The translations under genes were made by a program, and so were the position numbers. A DNA stretch of 64,000 nt from Citreicoccus inhibens (GTDB taxonomy: Bacteria > Myxococcota > Myxococcia > Myxococcales > Myxococcaceae), in contig NZ_JAHNZT010000012.1 in the NCBI RefSeq assembly GCF_019039035.1, positions 62,001 through 126,000 of the forward strand, read 5' to 3'. The notes beneath the pieces were generated by a model. The model was not told where the DNA came from. It ran no database searches and saw only the letters and a list, made by a program, of their open reading frames with translations. This document shows positions 55,316-63,451 of the stretch, one piece after another; position 1 is the stretch's first letter; each line of letters opens with the position of its first letter.

Positions 55316-57135
55316 CGGTCTCTCTTCCTTGTCCGGCCATCCTGCGAACCGCGTGCCTCGGTCGAGGTCGCTCGACAGTTCTCGGGAACCCGCGGCATCC
55401 GCGAAAGGGAGCGGCCAAGGGGCGCGAGAAGGAGTTACAGGCCCGGGGCTGAAGAAATGACGGCGGGGTGGAGAGGGGGCGCGGAGGTGGGGTCCTGGTC
55501 CTCGTGGCGGAGGGGAGCGTCCCCTCCCCGACGCGGGGTGGAGCGCGAGTTGCGCCGGCGCGGGACCGTGTTGATGGTGGAGAGGGAGCGATGGGCCGCG
55601 GAGCGTGTCCTCACGAGGGCGCGGGCAGGTGATGCGCGGTTCATGTTCCCAGGAGCGACGGCCCTCGCTCCGCCCGGTTGGAGTGAGCCCGTGGGCTCGC
55701 GCGCGGGTGACACACCTCGAAGGGCCGACGCCCGAGTTTCCGTGAGGCACGCCCGCGCGTTGGGGCACGGGTGCGCGCTCGATGCGTTACCCGAGGCGGG
55801 GAGCGCGCCGGATGTGGCGCTTCGGGAGAGGTGTGTTCGGGCGGGGAGCGCGGGGTGTGAGGCGCGTCGTGGGGACGAAGGCGCGCGGTGGAGTGGGAGC
55901 GCGTCGTGGGGACGAAGGCGCGCGGTGGAGTGGAGGCGCGATGCACGCGAGCCGCATCGCCGCGCGGTGGGCGAAGGCTGCGGGTGCGGCGTCATCGCGC
56001 GATGGGCGCGGAACACATGGGCGTCAGGGCGTGCCCTGCGTCATCGCGTGAGCGTCATCGCCGCGCGGTGGGCGAAGGCTGCGGGTGCGTCGTCATCGTC
56101 AGGCGGTGAGTTGATGAGCATGGCTCATCACGCTCGACCTCGATGCGCGGAGCCGCGCAATCCAATGCTGTGCGGTGAGCGATGCGCGGTGGGTTCTCGG
56201 TACGGCAACTCCATTCATTGCGCACCTCGTGAGGATTCCAGTTCGCGGCACAGATTGGGCGTGACGAGGTGTCGCGGTGCGGCTGCTTGCCCTCGAGGCA
56301 GAGCGCTTCGCTCAGCGCCAGGGATGGGAGGCCTCCGCGAGCCGAGGGCGCGCAGCCTGGGCGAATCGTCACGTTGAGAGGCGCATCGTGACGCGACGCC
56401 CTGCGCGGCACCTCCTCGGACGTCGCGTCATCCCGTGAAATGCAAGGGAGGCGCATGCGCGACGACGTGATTCGCGCGCGGATCCGTTACTTCGCGAGAT
56501 GTGCTCTGCTTGAACGCCAGGGGGGCCCGAAGTACCGCCGCTGCGCGCGCGTTGGTTGTCATTGCGCGGCAAAGTTCGACATGGGGCGGACTCGTGACGA
56601 GGACGGTGCCTGCGCGGACCTGCTCGTTTCGTTGAACCCTCGCGCTTCTGTTGCCACGAATCGTGCGGGGCACGTGGTGGCTCTCGGAGGTCTGTCTTTC
56701 GCGCGCCCTCGCTGTCGCCACGCAGAACGCAGGCGCTGCGCCGCGGACTCCCTGCGTCATGATTCGCCGTCCATCCTCGCGAGGACGCGTATTGATGGAG
56801 GAGACCGCGCAGCGCAGCTCCCAGCGTCATGATTCGCGTCCATCATCGCGAGGGCGCATTCCGGGCCGCGCTGACGAAGGCCTCGCGCTACGACCCGGGC
56901 CCTCTGCCGGTGCGGTCACCGCGTCGGGCGACGCCGCGCGCGCCGAGGCGGTGTCCGCGGTGGAGAGCGGATCCGAGTCCACCGCCCTCACGGGGGAGGA
57001 CACCGAGAAGGGGCTCGCTCGCGTGGCCGGGCGACGACGGTGCGGCCTTTCATCCAGGCGGGCTGACCGGCTGGGCGGCGCATGTGCACCGTAGGACGAG
57101 AGCGGACCTCGGGAGGGGACCGCGAGGAGGCGTGC
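55316..57135. other. 1.8-kb gene-free interval with short tandem duplications
   Basis: No convincing gene. Open frames exist on both strands but translate to Arg/Ala/Ser-rich sequence without domains. It holds a 37-bp direct repeat (starts 55862 and 55899) and a 40-bp repeat with starts 101 bp apart (55955 and 56056). The texture resembles the centromeric region but no parS palindrome is present. Confidence 0.5.
55862..56095. repeat. 37-bp and 101-bp-period direct repeats
   Basis: GCGCGTCGTGGGGACGAAGG and its following bases are repeated at 55862 and 55899. CATCGCCGCGCGGTGGGCGA with the next 20 bases is repeated at 55955 and 56056 with a single change. Confidence 0.8.
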
Positions 57136-57648
57136 ATGTCGTCTCGGGAGGACACCCCCTGGTCGGCCGTGAATGGCTTGCTCTTCGGCGTGGCCGCGGG
57201 CGCCGTGTTCGCGCTCGCGGAGATGGCGCTGGCCACCGCGGCGGGCGAGGGGCCGAGCCGCCCCGTGCGCATGGCCGCCGCCGTGTTGCTCGGCCCGCGC
57301 GCGTTCACGCCTCACGTGTCCATGGGACTGGCCGCCGTGGTGGGGCTCGGCATGCACCTGCTGCTGTCCGCGGCGTGGGGAGTCTTGTACTCGCTCGTGG
57401 ACTCGCGGCTGCCTCCGGATGGGCGCGGCCGATGGGAGTTCCAGGCGGCGGTGGGCATGCTGTTCGGCATGTTCGTGTGGATGGTGGACTTCCAGTTCGT
57501 CGCGCGCGGCTACTTCCCGTGGTTCCTGGACGTGCCGCAGTTCACGCAGGTCGTCATGCACGCGGTCTTCTGGGGCCTGCCGTTGGCGCTCCTGTTCACT
57601 GCGGCGGAACGCCGTCGCACCGTCATGGCGGATGAACCCATCCCGTAG
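57136..57648 (+). CDS. Four-helix membrane protein of unknown function
   Basis: 170 residues from ATG 57136, with GAGGAGG 6 bases upstream. Hydrophobic segments: AVNGLLFGVAAGAVFALAEMALA, MGLAAVVGLGMHLLLSAAWGVLYSLV, AVGMLFGMFVWMVDFQFVA and FTQVVMHAVFWGLPLALLF. The layout resembles uncharacterised DUF1440/DUF6789-like integral membrane proteins (glycine-rich first helix, His in helix 2 and helix 4), but I am not certain of the family. No operon partner. Confidence 0.65.
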   Translation: MSSREDTPWSAVNGLLFGVAAGAVFALAEMALATAAGEGPSRPVRMAAAVLLGPRAFTPHVSMGLAAVVGLGMHLLLSAAWGVLYSLVDSRLPPDGRGRWEFQAAVGMLFGMFVWMVDFQFVARGYFPWFLDVPQFTQVVMHAVFWGLPLALLFTAAERRRTVMADEPIP

Positions 57649-57764
57649 GGTCCGCGTCACCGGAAAAACGCTGAAGGTATGGTGACAGGACCCGACCCTC
57701 AGGGTTATCACTGGGTCCGGGACCGAATGGGGAGGCCCCCTCTTCTTCGTGGATCGACACACGC

Positions 57765-58148
57765 ATGGACAATGAACTCGCGGGCATTCTGGGCGCTGCG
57801 GCGCGAGGCGCTCGGGTGCGGCTGGGCCTGACGCAGGCGGATGTGGCGGAGCGCATCGGCATGGCCTCCGAGGTGTACGGCCGGCTCGAGCGAGGGCACA
57901 TGCTGCCGAGCGTCCAGAACCTGCGGCGACTGTGCACCGTGCTCAACGTCCCGCCGCATGACCTGTTGGGTCTGGGCAGCGAGTTCTCCGGCCCCATCGC
58001 GGTGCGAGAGACCAAGCCCAAGCCCCGCCCCGAGGAGGAGCCCCCAGAGATGCGCCGGCTCTTGCGCAACCTCCGGAAGCTGTCCCCCGTGCAGCTCAAG
58101 CTGATGAACCTGGTGGCCTCCGCGATGCACCAGAAGAAGAAGCCGTAG
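57765..58148 (+). CDS. XRE-family helix-turn-helix regulator
   Basis: 127 residues. N-terminal Cro/CI-type HTH (residues ~8-65): ILGAAARGARVRLGLTQADVAERIGMASEVYGRLERGHMLPSVQNLRRLCTVLNVPPHDLLG. The C-terminal half is a charged linker (KPKPRPEEEPPEMRRLLRNLRKLSP), then a short helix and a Lys-rich end, with no ligand domain recognised. A DNA-binding repressor or activator. Convergent with the exopolysaccharide operon (21 bases between stops), so a role in its control is possible but unproven. Confidence 0.88.
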   Translation: MDNELAGILGAAARGARVRLGLTQADVAERIGMASEVYGRLERGHMLPSVQNLRRLCTVLNVPPHDLLGLGSEFSGPIAVRETKPKPRPEEEPPEMRRLLRNLRKLSPVQLKLMNLVASAMHQKKKP

Positions 58149-58169
58149 CGCGGTCCCGGTGGCGCGCGG

Positions 58170-58982
58170 TCACTGCGAGCCGCCACCCGTGCGCTGCCAC
58201 AGCTCGCGCAAGAGGATGATGCCGAAGCGCGAGTCATTGAGGATGTAGCGGCGCCACAGGCGCTTGGGCTCGTGGGTCAGGCGGTAGAGCCACTCGAAGC
58301 CCGCCCGCGCAATCCACTGCGGCGCGCGCTTGGCCGTCCCCGCGATGAAGTCGAAGCCCGCGCCCACGCCAATGGCCACCGTGGGCCCCAGCAGGTGCGC
58401 CACCTGGGAGATCCACACCTCCTGCTTCGGGCTGCCCAGCGCGACCAAGAGCAGGTGCGGATCCTTCTCGCGGATCCGCGCGACGATGGGGTCGTTCTGC
58501 GCGTCGCTCGCGTCGGTGCGGACCATGGGCGAGTCCCAGCCCACCACCTCCACGCCGTACCGCGCCTCCATGAGTCGGGCGACCTTCTCCGCCACGCCCG
58601 GGCCCGCGCCCAGCAGGTACACGCGCCACTTGCGCCGCGCGCCCTCCTCCATGAGCGGGAGGATGAGGTCCGAGCCGGCGATGCGCTCGGGCAGCGCCAC
58701 GTCCAGCATGCGCGAGGCCCAGACGATGGGCATGCCATCCACCACGGAGATGGACGCGCGCGCGTAGGCGTCGCGGAACACGGCGTTGCTCTCCGCGAGC
58801 ACCACGTGGTCCACGTTGGCGGTGAAGACGTAGCCCCCCTGGCGCGAGTCCACCAGCGCGCTGATGTCTTGGATGGCCTCCGGGAAGGAGAGCTGGTCGA
58901 TGGCGAGCTGACCGATGCGCAGGCGCGGGCGGCGAGCCGGCGCGGCGTCGGGAGTGGGCGGGTGGGTGTGGGCGGTCGTCAC
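58170..58982 (-). CDS. epsA: WecG/TagA/CpsF-family (GT26) glycosyltransferase, EpsA-like
   Basis: 270 residues. GT26 family: QLAIDQLSFPEAIQDISALVDSRQGGYVFTANVDHVVLAESNAVFRDAYARASISVVDGMPIVWASRML, RIAGSDLILPLMEEGARRKWRVYLLGAGPGVAEKVARLMEARYGVEVVGWDSP, PHLLLVALGSPKQEVWISQVAHLLGPTVAIGVGAGFDFIAGTAKRAPQWIARAGFEWLYRLTHEPKRLWRRYILN. These enzymes add ManNAc(A)-type sugars to undecaprenyl-linked intermediates on the cytoplasmic face. Last gene of the leftward operon. The order GT26, GH44, acetyltransferase, GT2 matches what I recall of epsA-epsB-epsC-epsD in Myxococcus xanthus; the symbol rests on that. Confidence 0.88.
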   Translation of the reverse strand: MTTAHTHPPTPDAAPARRPRLRIGQLAIDQLSFPEAIQDISALVDSRQGGYVFTANVDHVVLAESNAVFRDAYARASISVVDGMPIVWASRMLDVALPERIAGSDLILPLMEEGARRKWRVYLLGAGPGVAEKVARLMEARYGVEVVGWDSPMVRTDASDAQNDPIVARIREKDPHLLLVALGSPKQEVWISQVAHLLGPTVAIGVGAGFDFIAGTAKRAPQWIARAGFEWLYRLTHEPKRLWRRYILNDSRFGIILLRELWQRTGGGSQ

Positions 58983-58989
58983 AAGGTCC

Positions 58990-61161
58990 TTACTTCACCG
59001 TGAGGTCGAGCACGGTGATGGAGTAGGGGGGCAGGCGCTGGGCCAGCGAGTGTTCCGCGTGGGGGCCCGCGGGCTGCTCGGAGAAGCCCGTGGGCGCGCC
59101 GGAGAAGCCGAGCACGCGCACGGTGTCGAGCGCGCCGCAGCCCTTCAGCTCCAACTGGGCCTGCGCGGCCTGCTCGGGGTCGAAGTTGAGCACCACCGCC
59201 ACCAGCTTCTTGCCGGAGGCGTCGCGCGAGGCGAACACGCTGGTGCCCTCGCTGGCGGCGGCGGGCACGTAGGTGTCCTGGAAGCGACCGCCGTGGCCGT
59301 CGAAGTCGCGGTACGCGCGGAACGCCCAGAACGTGGGGCTGTTCTCCAGCGGGTACTGCCAGAAGAAGGCGGAGGTGATGCCCTGCTCCGCGAAGCGGCC
59401 CAGGGCCTCGGCCTGCGCCAGCCCGCCGCTCATGTGCTTCATCGCGCCGAAGTTGTACTCGCCAATGGAGATGCCTCGGCCAGGGTAGTTCTCGGCGATC
59501 CACTGCTTGAGCCGCGGGATGAGCTGGATGGGCTCGCCAATCCAGGACTCGTCCTTGTACGTGGGGTCCCACAGCGCGCGGGTGGAGCGGATGCGGCGCG
59601 CGTTGGTGGCCGCGTCCGTGTCCCCCGCGATGCCCAGGCCCACGTTGCTCTGCGGGTAGAAGTGCACGTCCAACACGTCCAGCACGCGCACGCCCGTCTT
59701 CTTCTCGTGCTCGCGAAGCTGCTGGAGGTACCAAGGGAGGAACGGCACGTCGCCGTGCGCGCGGCGATCCGAGTGCGTCAGCTTGCCGGGCGCGAAGTCC
59801 GCGGCGGACCAGAAGTAGTTCGTCCAACCCCACTCGGCGGGGCCGGCGATGACCGCCTCCGGGTCCGCCTTGCGCACCCCCGAGCCATACGCGACGGTGC
59901 GCTGGAGCAGCTCGTCGTAGGTGGTGGGCTCGGGGTGCACGTCCCGGTGGGTCGAGTTCCAGAGGTTGGGCTCGTTGTCCAGGATGTACATGTTCACGCC
60001 GCGGTCGCCGCGCTTCGTGTCCGCGTCGCGCAGGGTGCGCACCCACTCGGCGATGAACTCGGGCGGCGCGGCCACGCTGGTGCGCGAGGGCGGGCCCGGC
60101 TTGAGCGGCGTGCCGTCTCGGCTGTTGCCGTTGCCGCCCGCGGGCTCGGTGGCGTCCAGGTTCTGCTGGGGCGCGTAGTCCCCCACGGGGAAGCCCACGG
60201 ACTTCGTGTCCTTGGCCACCCAGCCGAGCATGGGCAGCGTGAGCGCGGACTGCACGCCGTGCTGCCGGTTGGAGGCGAGGAAGTCGTCCGCGCTGAAGCC
60301 CAGCTCCACGTTGCGGAAGAACCAGTCGTTGGCCGTGTTCCACGCGCGGCCCAGCTTCCAGTTGTAGCGGGAGGTGGGGTTGCCGCCCCAGCGCCGGATG
60401 GTGGCGCCCAGCTTCCACTGGTGCGTGTCCAGCGTCTCTCGGTTGCCGTCCAGCGCGATGCCGTAGATGAGCGGGCTGATGCGGTGGCCGGGCGCGGCGC
60501 AGTCGATGCTCAGCGTGGCCTCGCGCGAGGGGCCGGTGCCCGCCATGCCTCCGCCCGCGGCGCGCGCGGCGGCGGCTTCCGGCGACAGCGGGATGAGCGT
60601 CACCTTGTCGAAGAGGACCTGGTCGCGTCCCACGTCCTTGCCCGCGCGCAGCACCATGCGGTCGAACGGCGCGTTGCGCGGGTTGAGCGCCTCCATGGGG
60701 ATGACGACGTCGGACCACTCGCCGTCCTTGCGCACGACGTAGCGCGCGGTGACGGGGACGTGGGGGAAGACGATGGCCCCGGGCGCGTCGAGGTGGACCT
60801 CCAGGAAGTCGCCGAACGACTCGGGCGAGTGCATGCGGAAGGACAGCGCGTCGAAGGCGCCTTCCAGCTTGGGCCGGTAGAGAATCCAGCCGCCGCGATT
60901 GAACAGGCGCAGGCGCGCGGGCGCGGCGCGAGGCAGCTCCCGGGGCGCCCAGCCAATGTCCTTCCAGTCCGCGGACAGGCCGCCGTCGTACACGGTGACA
61001 GGCGCCGTGAGGACGGGCTTCGCGGGCGCGGGAGCCTTCGCCGCGGGCTCGGCTTCGAGTCCTCGCGCGGCCACGGCGCCGCCCGCCAACAGGGCTCCCG
61101 TGAGGGCTCCGATGAGGACCGCGCCCGCCTTCCACCTCGCACGCTTCACGTCGTTCTCCAT
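58990..61161 (-). CDS. epsB: Glycoside hydrolase family 44-like protein, EpsB-like
   Basis: 723 residues from ATG 61161. Signal or membrane anchor (AGAVLIGALTGALLAGGAVAARG), then a beta-sandwich module at ~45-215 (VYDGGLSADWKDIGWAP through GRDQVLFDKVTLIPLS). The GH44 barrel starts near residue 230: ISPLIYGIALDGNRETLDTHQWKLGATIRRWGGNPTSRYNWKLGRAWNTANDWFF, VNMYILDNEPNLWNSTHRDVHPEPTTYDEL (general acid/base Glu in DNEPNLW), EVIAGPAEWGWTNYF, and GISIGEYNFGAM (nucleophile Glu). A C-terminal beta domain follows. Both catalytic Glu are present. GH44 enzymes are endo-beta-1,4-glucanases or xyloglucanases; here it likely trims or processes the exopolysaccharide during export. Confidence 0.88.
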   Translation of the reverse strand: MENDVKRARWKAGAVLIGALTGALLAGGAVAARGLEAEPAAKAPAPAKPVLTAPVTVYDGGLSADWKDIGWAPRELPRAAPARLRLFNRGGWILYRPKLEGAFDALSFRMHSPESFGDFLEVHLDAPGAIVFPHVPVTARYVVRKDGEWSDVVIPMEALNPRNAPFDRMVLRAGKDVGRDQVLFDKVTLIPLSPEAAAARAAGGGMAGTGPSREATLSIDCAAPGHRISPLIYGIALDGNRETLDTHQWKLGATIRRWGGNPTSRYNWKLGRAWNTANDWFFRNVELGFSADDFLASNRQHGVQSALTLPMLGWVAKDTKSVGFPVGDYAPQQNLDATEPAGGNGNSRDGTPLKPGPPSRTSVAAPPEFIAEWVRTLRDADTKRGDRGVNMYILDNEPNLWNSTHRDVHPEPTTYDELLQRTVAYGSGVRKADPEAVIAGPAEWGWTNYFWSAADFAPGKLTHSDRRAHGDVPFLPWYLQQLREHEKKTGVRVLDVLDVHFYPQSNVGLGIAGDTDAATNARRIRSTRALWDPTYKDESWIGEPIQLIPRLKQWIAENYPGRGISIGEYNFGAMKHMSGGLAQAEALGRFAEQGITSAFFWQYPLENSPTFWAFRAYRDFDGHGGRFQDTYVPAAASEGTSVFASRDASGKKLVAVVLNFDPEQAAQAQLELKGCGALDTVRVLGFSGAPTGFSEQPAGPHAEHSLAQRLPPYSITVLDLTVK

Positions 61162-61201
61162 GGCGCGCTCCGCCCCCAGGCGCCCGGGGTCCCAGGACGC
61201 C

Positions 61202-61747
61202 TCACAGCCCGATGTCGTCCGAGTCCTTGCGCGGGAAGATGCGCGCCGGGATGCCCACGGCCACGCTGTCCGGCGGGACGTCCTGCAACACCACCGCGTT
61301 GGCACCGATGCGCGAGCGCGCGCCCACGCGCACCGGCCCGAGGATGCGCGCCCCGGCGCCAATCCAGACATCGTCCTCGATGATGGGGTAGCCGTTGTCC
61401 TTGGCGGTGCCCACCGTGTTGTTGCCGTAGAAGCGCACGCGGTCGCCGATGCGCGAGTCTCCGCCGATGACGATGCCCAGGCTGTGCACGAAGTAGACGC
61501 CGCGGCCCAGCGTCACCTCCTTGCCAATCTCGATGCCCATCACCGCCGTCTGCGCCACGCGCAGCACGTGGTTGACGAGCGGGATGTGCCAGGAGAGGGC
61601 GGCCTCGCGGGCGCGGTTGAGCGCGGTGATGCGGTACGAGTCACTGGTGAGGACGACCTTGGCCAGGGACTTCGCGTCCGGCGCGCCGGTGGCGGCTCGG
61701 GCCAGCTCCACCGCGTCCGTGACGAGCGTTCCAAACAGGCGCTTCAT
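61202..61747 (-). CDS. epsC: Serine O-acetyltransferase-like hexapeptide enzyme, EpsC-like
   Basis: 181 residues. N-terminal helices, then a left-handed beta-helix of hexapeptide repeats: TAVMGIEIGKEVTLGRGVYFVHSLGIVIGGDSRIGDRVRFYGNNTVGTAKDNGYPIIEDDVWIGAGARILGPVRVGARSRIGANAVVLQDVPPDSVAVGIPARIFP. Catalytic His is expected at FVHSLGIVI. It belongs to the CysE-like group by its final VPPDSVAVGIPAR turn but lacks the cysteine-synthase-binding tail, so it more likely O-acetylates a sugar of the exopolysaccharide. Overlaps epsD by 4 bases (ATGA) and is followed by the GH44 gene after 40 bases. Confidence 0.88.
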   Translation of the reverse strand: MKRLFGTLVTDAVELARAATGAPDAKSLAKVVLTSDSYRITALNRAREAALSWHIPLVNHVLRVAQTAVMGIEIGKEVTLGRGVYFVHSLGIVIGGDSRIGDRVRFYGNNTVGTAKDNGYPIIEDDVWIGAGARILGPVRVGARSRIGANAVVLQDVPPDSVAVGIPARIFPRKDSDDIGL

Positions 61748-62775
61748 GGTTCATCCTCCCCGGCCCGGATGTAACGGTAGAGGCCGCGAGCGATTCCCGA
61801 CCACCCCCCGGCCTGGGCGCGCGCGCCGCGCAGGTACTCCATGCCGTAGGCCACGGAGGTGCCCGCGAAGGCCGCCTTGCTCAGGCCCAGCTTGTCCGCC
61901 GCCTTGGCCGCGCTCATCACCGCGTGGGTGAGCTTTCGCGTGGCCTCGGGCGCCACCACGGCCGAGGCGAGCAGCGGGCGCGCCAGCGGGTTGGTCTCGA
62001 ACAGCAGGCGCCACGGGTTCACCTGGGCGACGTCCGGGTGCTTCTGGGACACGTGCGTGTCGAACATGCCGTAGCGGTTCGCGCGGCGCATCCACTTCTC
62101 GAAGCTGACGTGGTCACTTCCGTGCAACACATACGCGTCGCTGGCGAAGCGGAAGGTGCAGCCCGCCTTCTCCAGGCGCACGCCCAGCTCCACGTCCTCG
62201 GACTGGCCCAGGCTCTTGTCGAAGCCGCCCACGCCCACGTAGTCCGCGCGGCGGAAGGACACGTTGCCCGTGTACAGGTGGTTGCCGCGCGCGCGCGCGC
62301 CGGGCACGGACAGCTCCTCGGCCATGCGGTGGTTGAGATAGGCGTACCAGCGCTCGAAGAGAGGCATGTCGCCCACGCCCGGGTCGGGGCGGATCCTCCC
62401 GAGCACCACGTAGCGCGAGCCGGGCGGGTGCTGCTCCAGGTGGCGCTCGAGGAAGTCCGGGGCCACCTGCATGTCGTCGTCGGTGACGAGGACCACGTCG
62501 CCCCGCGCGGCGAGCACGCCCCGGTGGCGCGCGGCGGCGGCGCCCGCGTTGGCCTGCACCTCCACGCGCAGCGCGTAGGGGAGCGAGAGGGCCTCCAGCG
62601 GCTCGCGCACGGGCGTGGCCGAGCCGTCATCGACGACGACGACCTCGAAGTCACCGGGCGGGAGCGTCTGCTGGGCGAGCTGGCCCAGGAGTCGTTCCAT
62701 CAACGACAGCCGGTTGTACGTGGCGACGACGACGCTGAGCCGGAAGGTGGCGGGAGACGCGGGCGCGTTGCTCAT
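61744..62775 (-). CDS. epsD: GT2-family glycosyltransferase, EpsD-like
   Basis: 343 residues from ATG 62775. GT-A fold family 2: FRLSVVVATYNRLSLMERLLGQLAQQTLPPGDFEVVVVDDGSATP at the N-terminus, the metal-binding DDD in GDVVLVTDDDMQVAPDFLERHL (about residues 107-113), and YTGNVSFRRADYVGVGGFDKSLGQSEDVELGVRLEKAGCTFRF, where the EDVELG region supplies the catalytic base. A C-terminal helical segment (TRKLTHAVMSAAKAADKLGLS) may bind the membrane. It transfers a sugar to a lipid-linked repeat unit on the cytoplasmic side. Its start overlaps the upstream gene by 4 bases. Confidence 0.9.
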   Translation of the reverse strand: MSNAPASPATFRLSVVVATYNRLSLMERLLGQLAQQTLPPGDFEVVVVDDGSATPVREPLEALSLPYALRVEVQANAGAAAARHRGVLAARGDVVLVTDDDMQVAPDFLERHLEQHPPGSRYVVLGRIRPDPGVGDMPLFERWYAYLNHRMAEELSVPGARARGNHLYTGNVSFRRADYVGVGGFDKSLGQSEDVELGVRLEKAGCTFRFASDAYVLHGSDHVSFEKWMRRANRYGMFDTHVSQKHPDVAQVNPWRLLFETNPLARPLLASAVVAPEATRKLTHAVMSAAKAADKLGLSKAAFAGTSVAYGMEYLRGARAQAGGWSGIARGLYRYIRAGEDEP

Positions 62776-63290
62776 GGTTTCGGCTTGGGGGCGGGCTCGG
62801 CCCGGCGCTTCTTCTTCGCTCGGGGGAAGGTGACGCTGCCGACGAAGCGCTCGCGGCCCACCAGGTCGAGCGTCTTCTGCGCGGAGCCGAAGTCCGACTC
62901 GCCCAAGGTGACACACAGCAGGGCGGCGTCCGCGGCCAGGGCCAGCGGGAGGCTGGCGGGATGGGTCATGAGTGAGTCGATGACGACGATGATGCGCTCG
63001 CCCTGGGCGATGCGGTGGCGGATCTCGGTGACGAGTCGCGGCGCACCCGCGGGCTCGATGCCGGTGGCATCCACCAGACGCAGCGGCGGTTCAGGGTAGG
63101 GCGAGCCGGCCTCCAGGAGCGCGTGCGCGGCGTCCAGCGCGGGGGCGCCGGGGTGCGCGGGGATGACGGTCAGGAATGACCACGGCCGGCGCTCGAGCGC
63201 GAACCAAAGTCGCTGAAGCTCCGGAGAGGGGCCGGGGCTCGGCGCGGACGAGTCCGCGGGCTTGGGAGGTGCGCTCGAATCTGCGGCCAT
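62772..63290 (-). CDS. Degenerate P-loop/CpsD-like protein, first gene of the eps operon
   Basis: 172 residues from ATG 63290. A Ser/Pro/Ala-rich N-terminus is followed by a ParA/tyrosine-autokinase-like core: SFLTVIPAHPGAPALDAAHALLEAG sits where the Walker A loop should be but lacks G-x-x-x-x-G-K-S/T. RHRIAQGERIIVVIDSLMTHPASLPLALAADAALLCVTLGESDFGSAQKTLDLVGRERFVGSVTF resembles the Walker B strand and the following region of CpsD/CapB kinases (VIIDxPP...LA..AD..LLV). The tail is basic with Lys/Pro (AKKKRRAEPAPKPKP) and not Tyr-rich. Probably a non-ATP-binding regulator of polysaccharide assembly. Overlaps the GT2 gene by 4 bases. Confidence 0.6.
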   Translation of the reverse strand: MAADSSAPPKPADSSAPSPGPSPELQRLWFALERRPWSFLTVIPAHPGAPALDAAHALLEAGSPYPEPPLRLVDATGIEPAGAPRLVTEIRHRIAQGERIIVVIDSLMTHPASLPLALAADAALLCVTLGESDFGSAQKTLDLVGRERFVGSVTFPRAKKKRRAEPAPKPKP

Positions 63291-63451
63291 GGGACGCGCC
63301 AGGGTATAGCGCAAGGCGACCACGCCGCCCAATGACCTGGACGGGTGGACGGTGGGGTTGGTCGGTGTCCGTGTTGGCTCTCGGATTCGCGGGACCTGCG
63401 GAAAGTGTCCGAGGCGGCAAAAGCGCGCGTCCGCCGTGTTATGGAAAGTCC

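Noticed and set aside
55124..56377. A 417-codon rightward open frame across the 55-kb gap
   Set aside because: It overlaps the RelE-like gene in antisense, contains the direct repeats, and is Arg/Gly/Ala-rich without domain.
58915..61383. An 822-codon rightward open frame antisense to the GH44 gene
   Set aside because: A shadow of the strongly biased GH44 coding sequence; the leftward product has complete catalytic motifs, this one has none.
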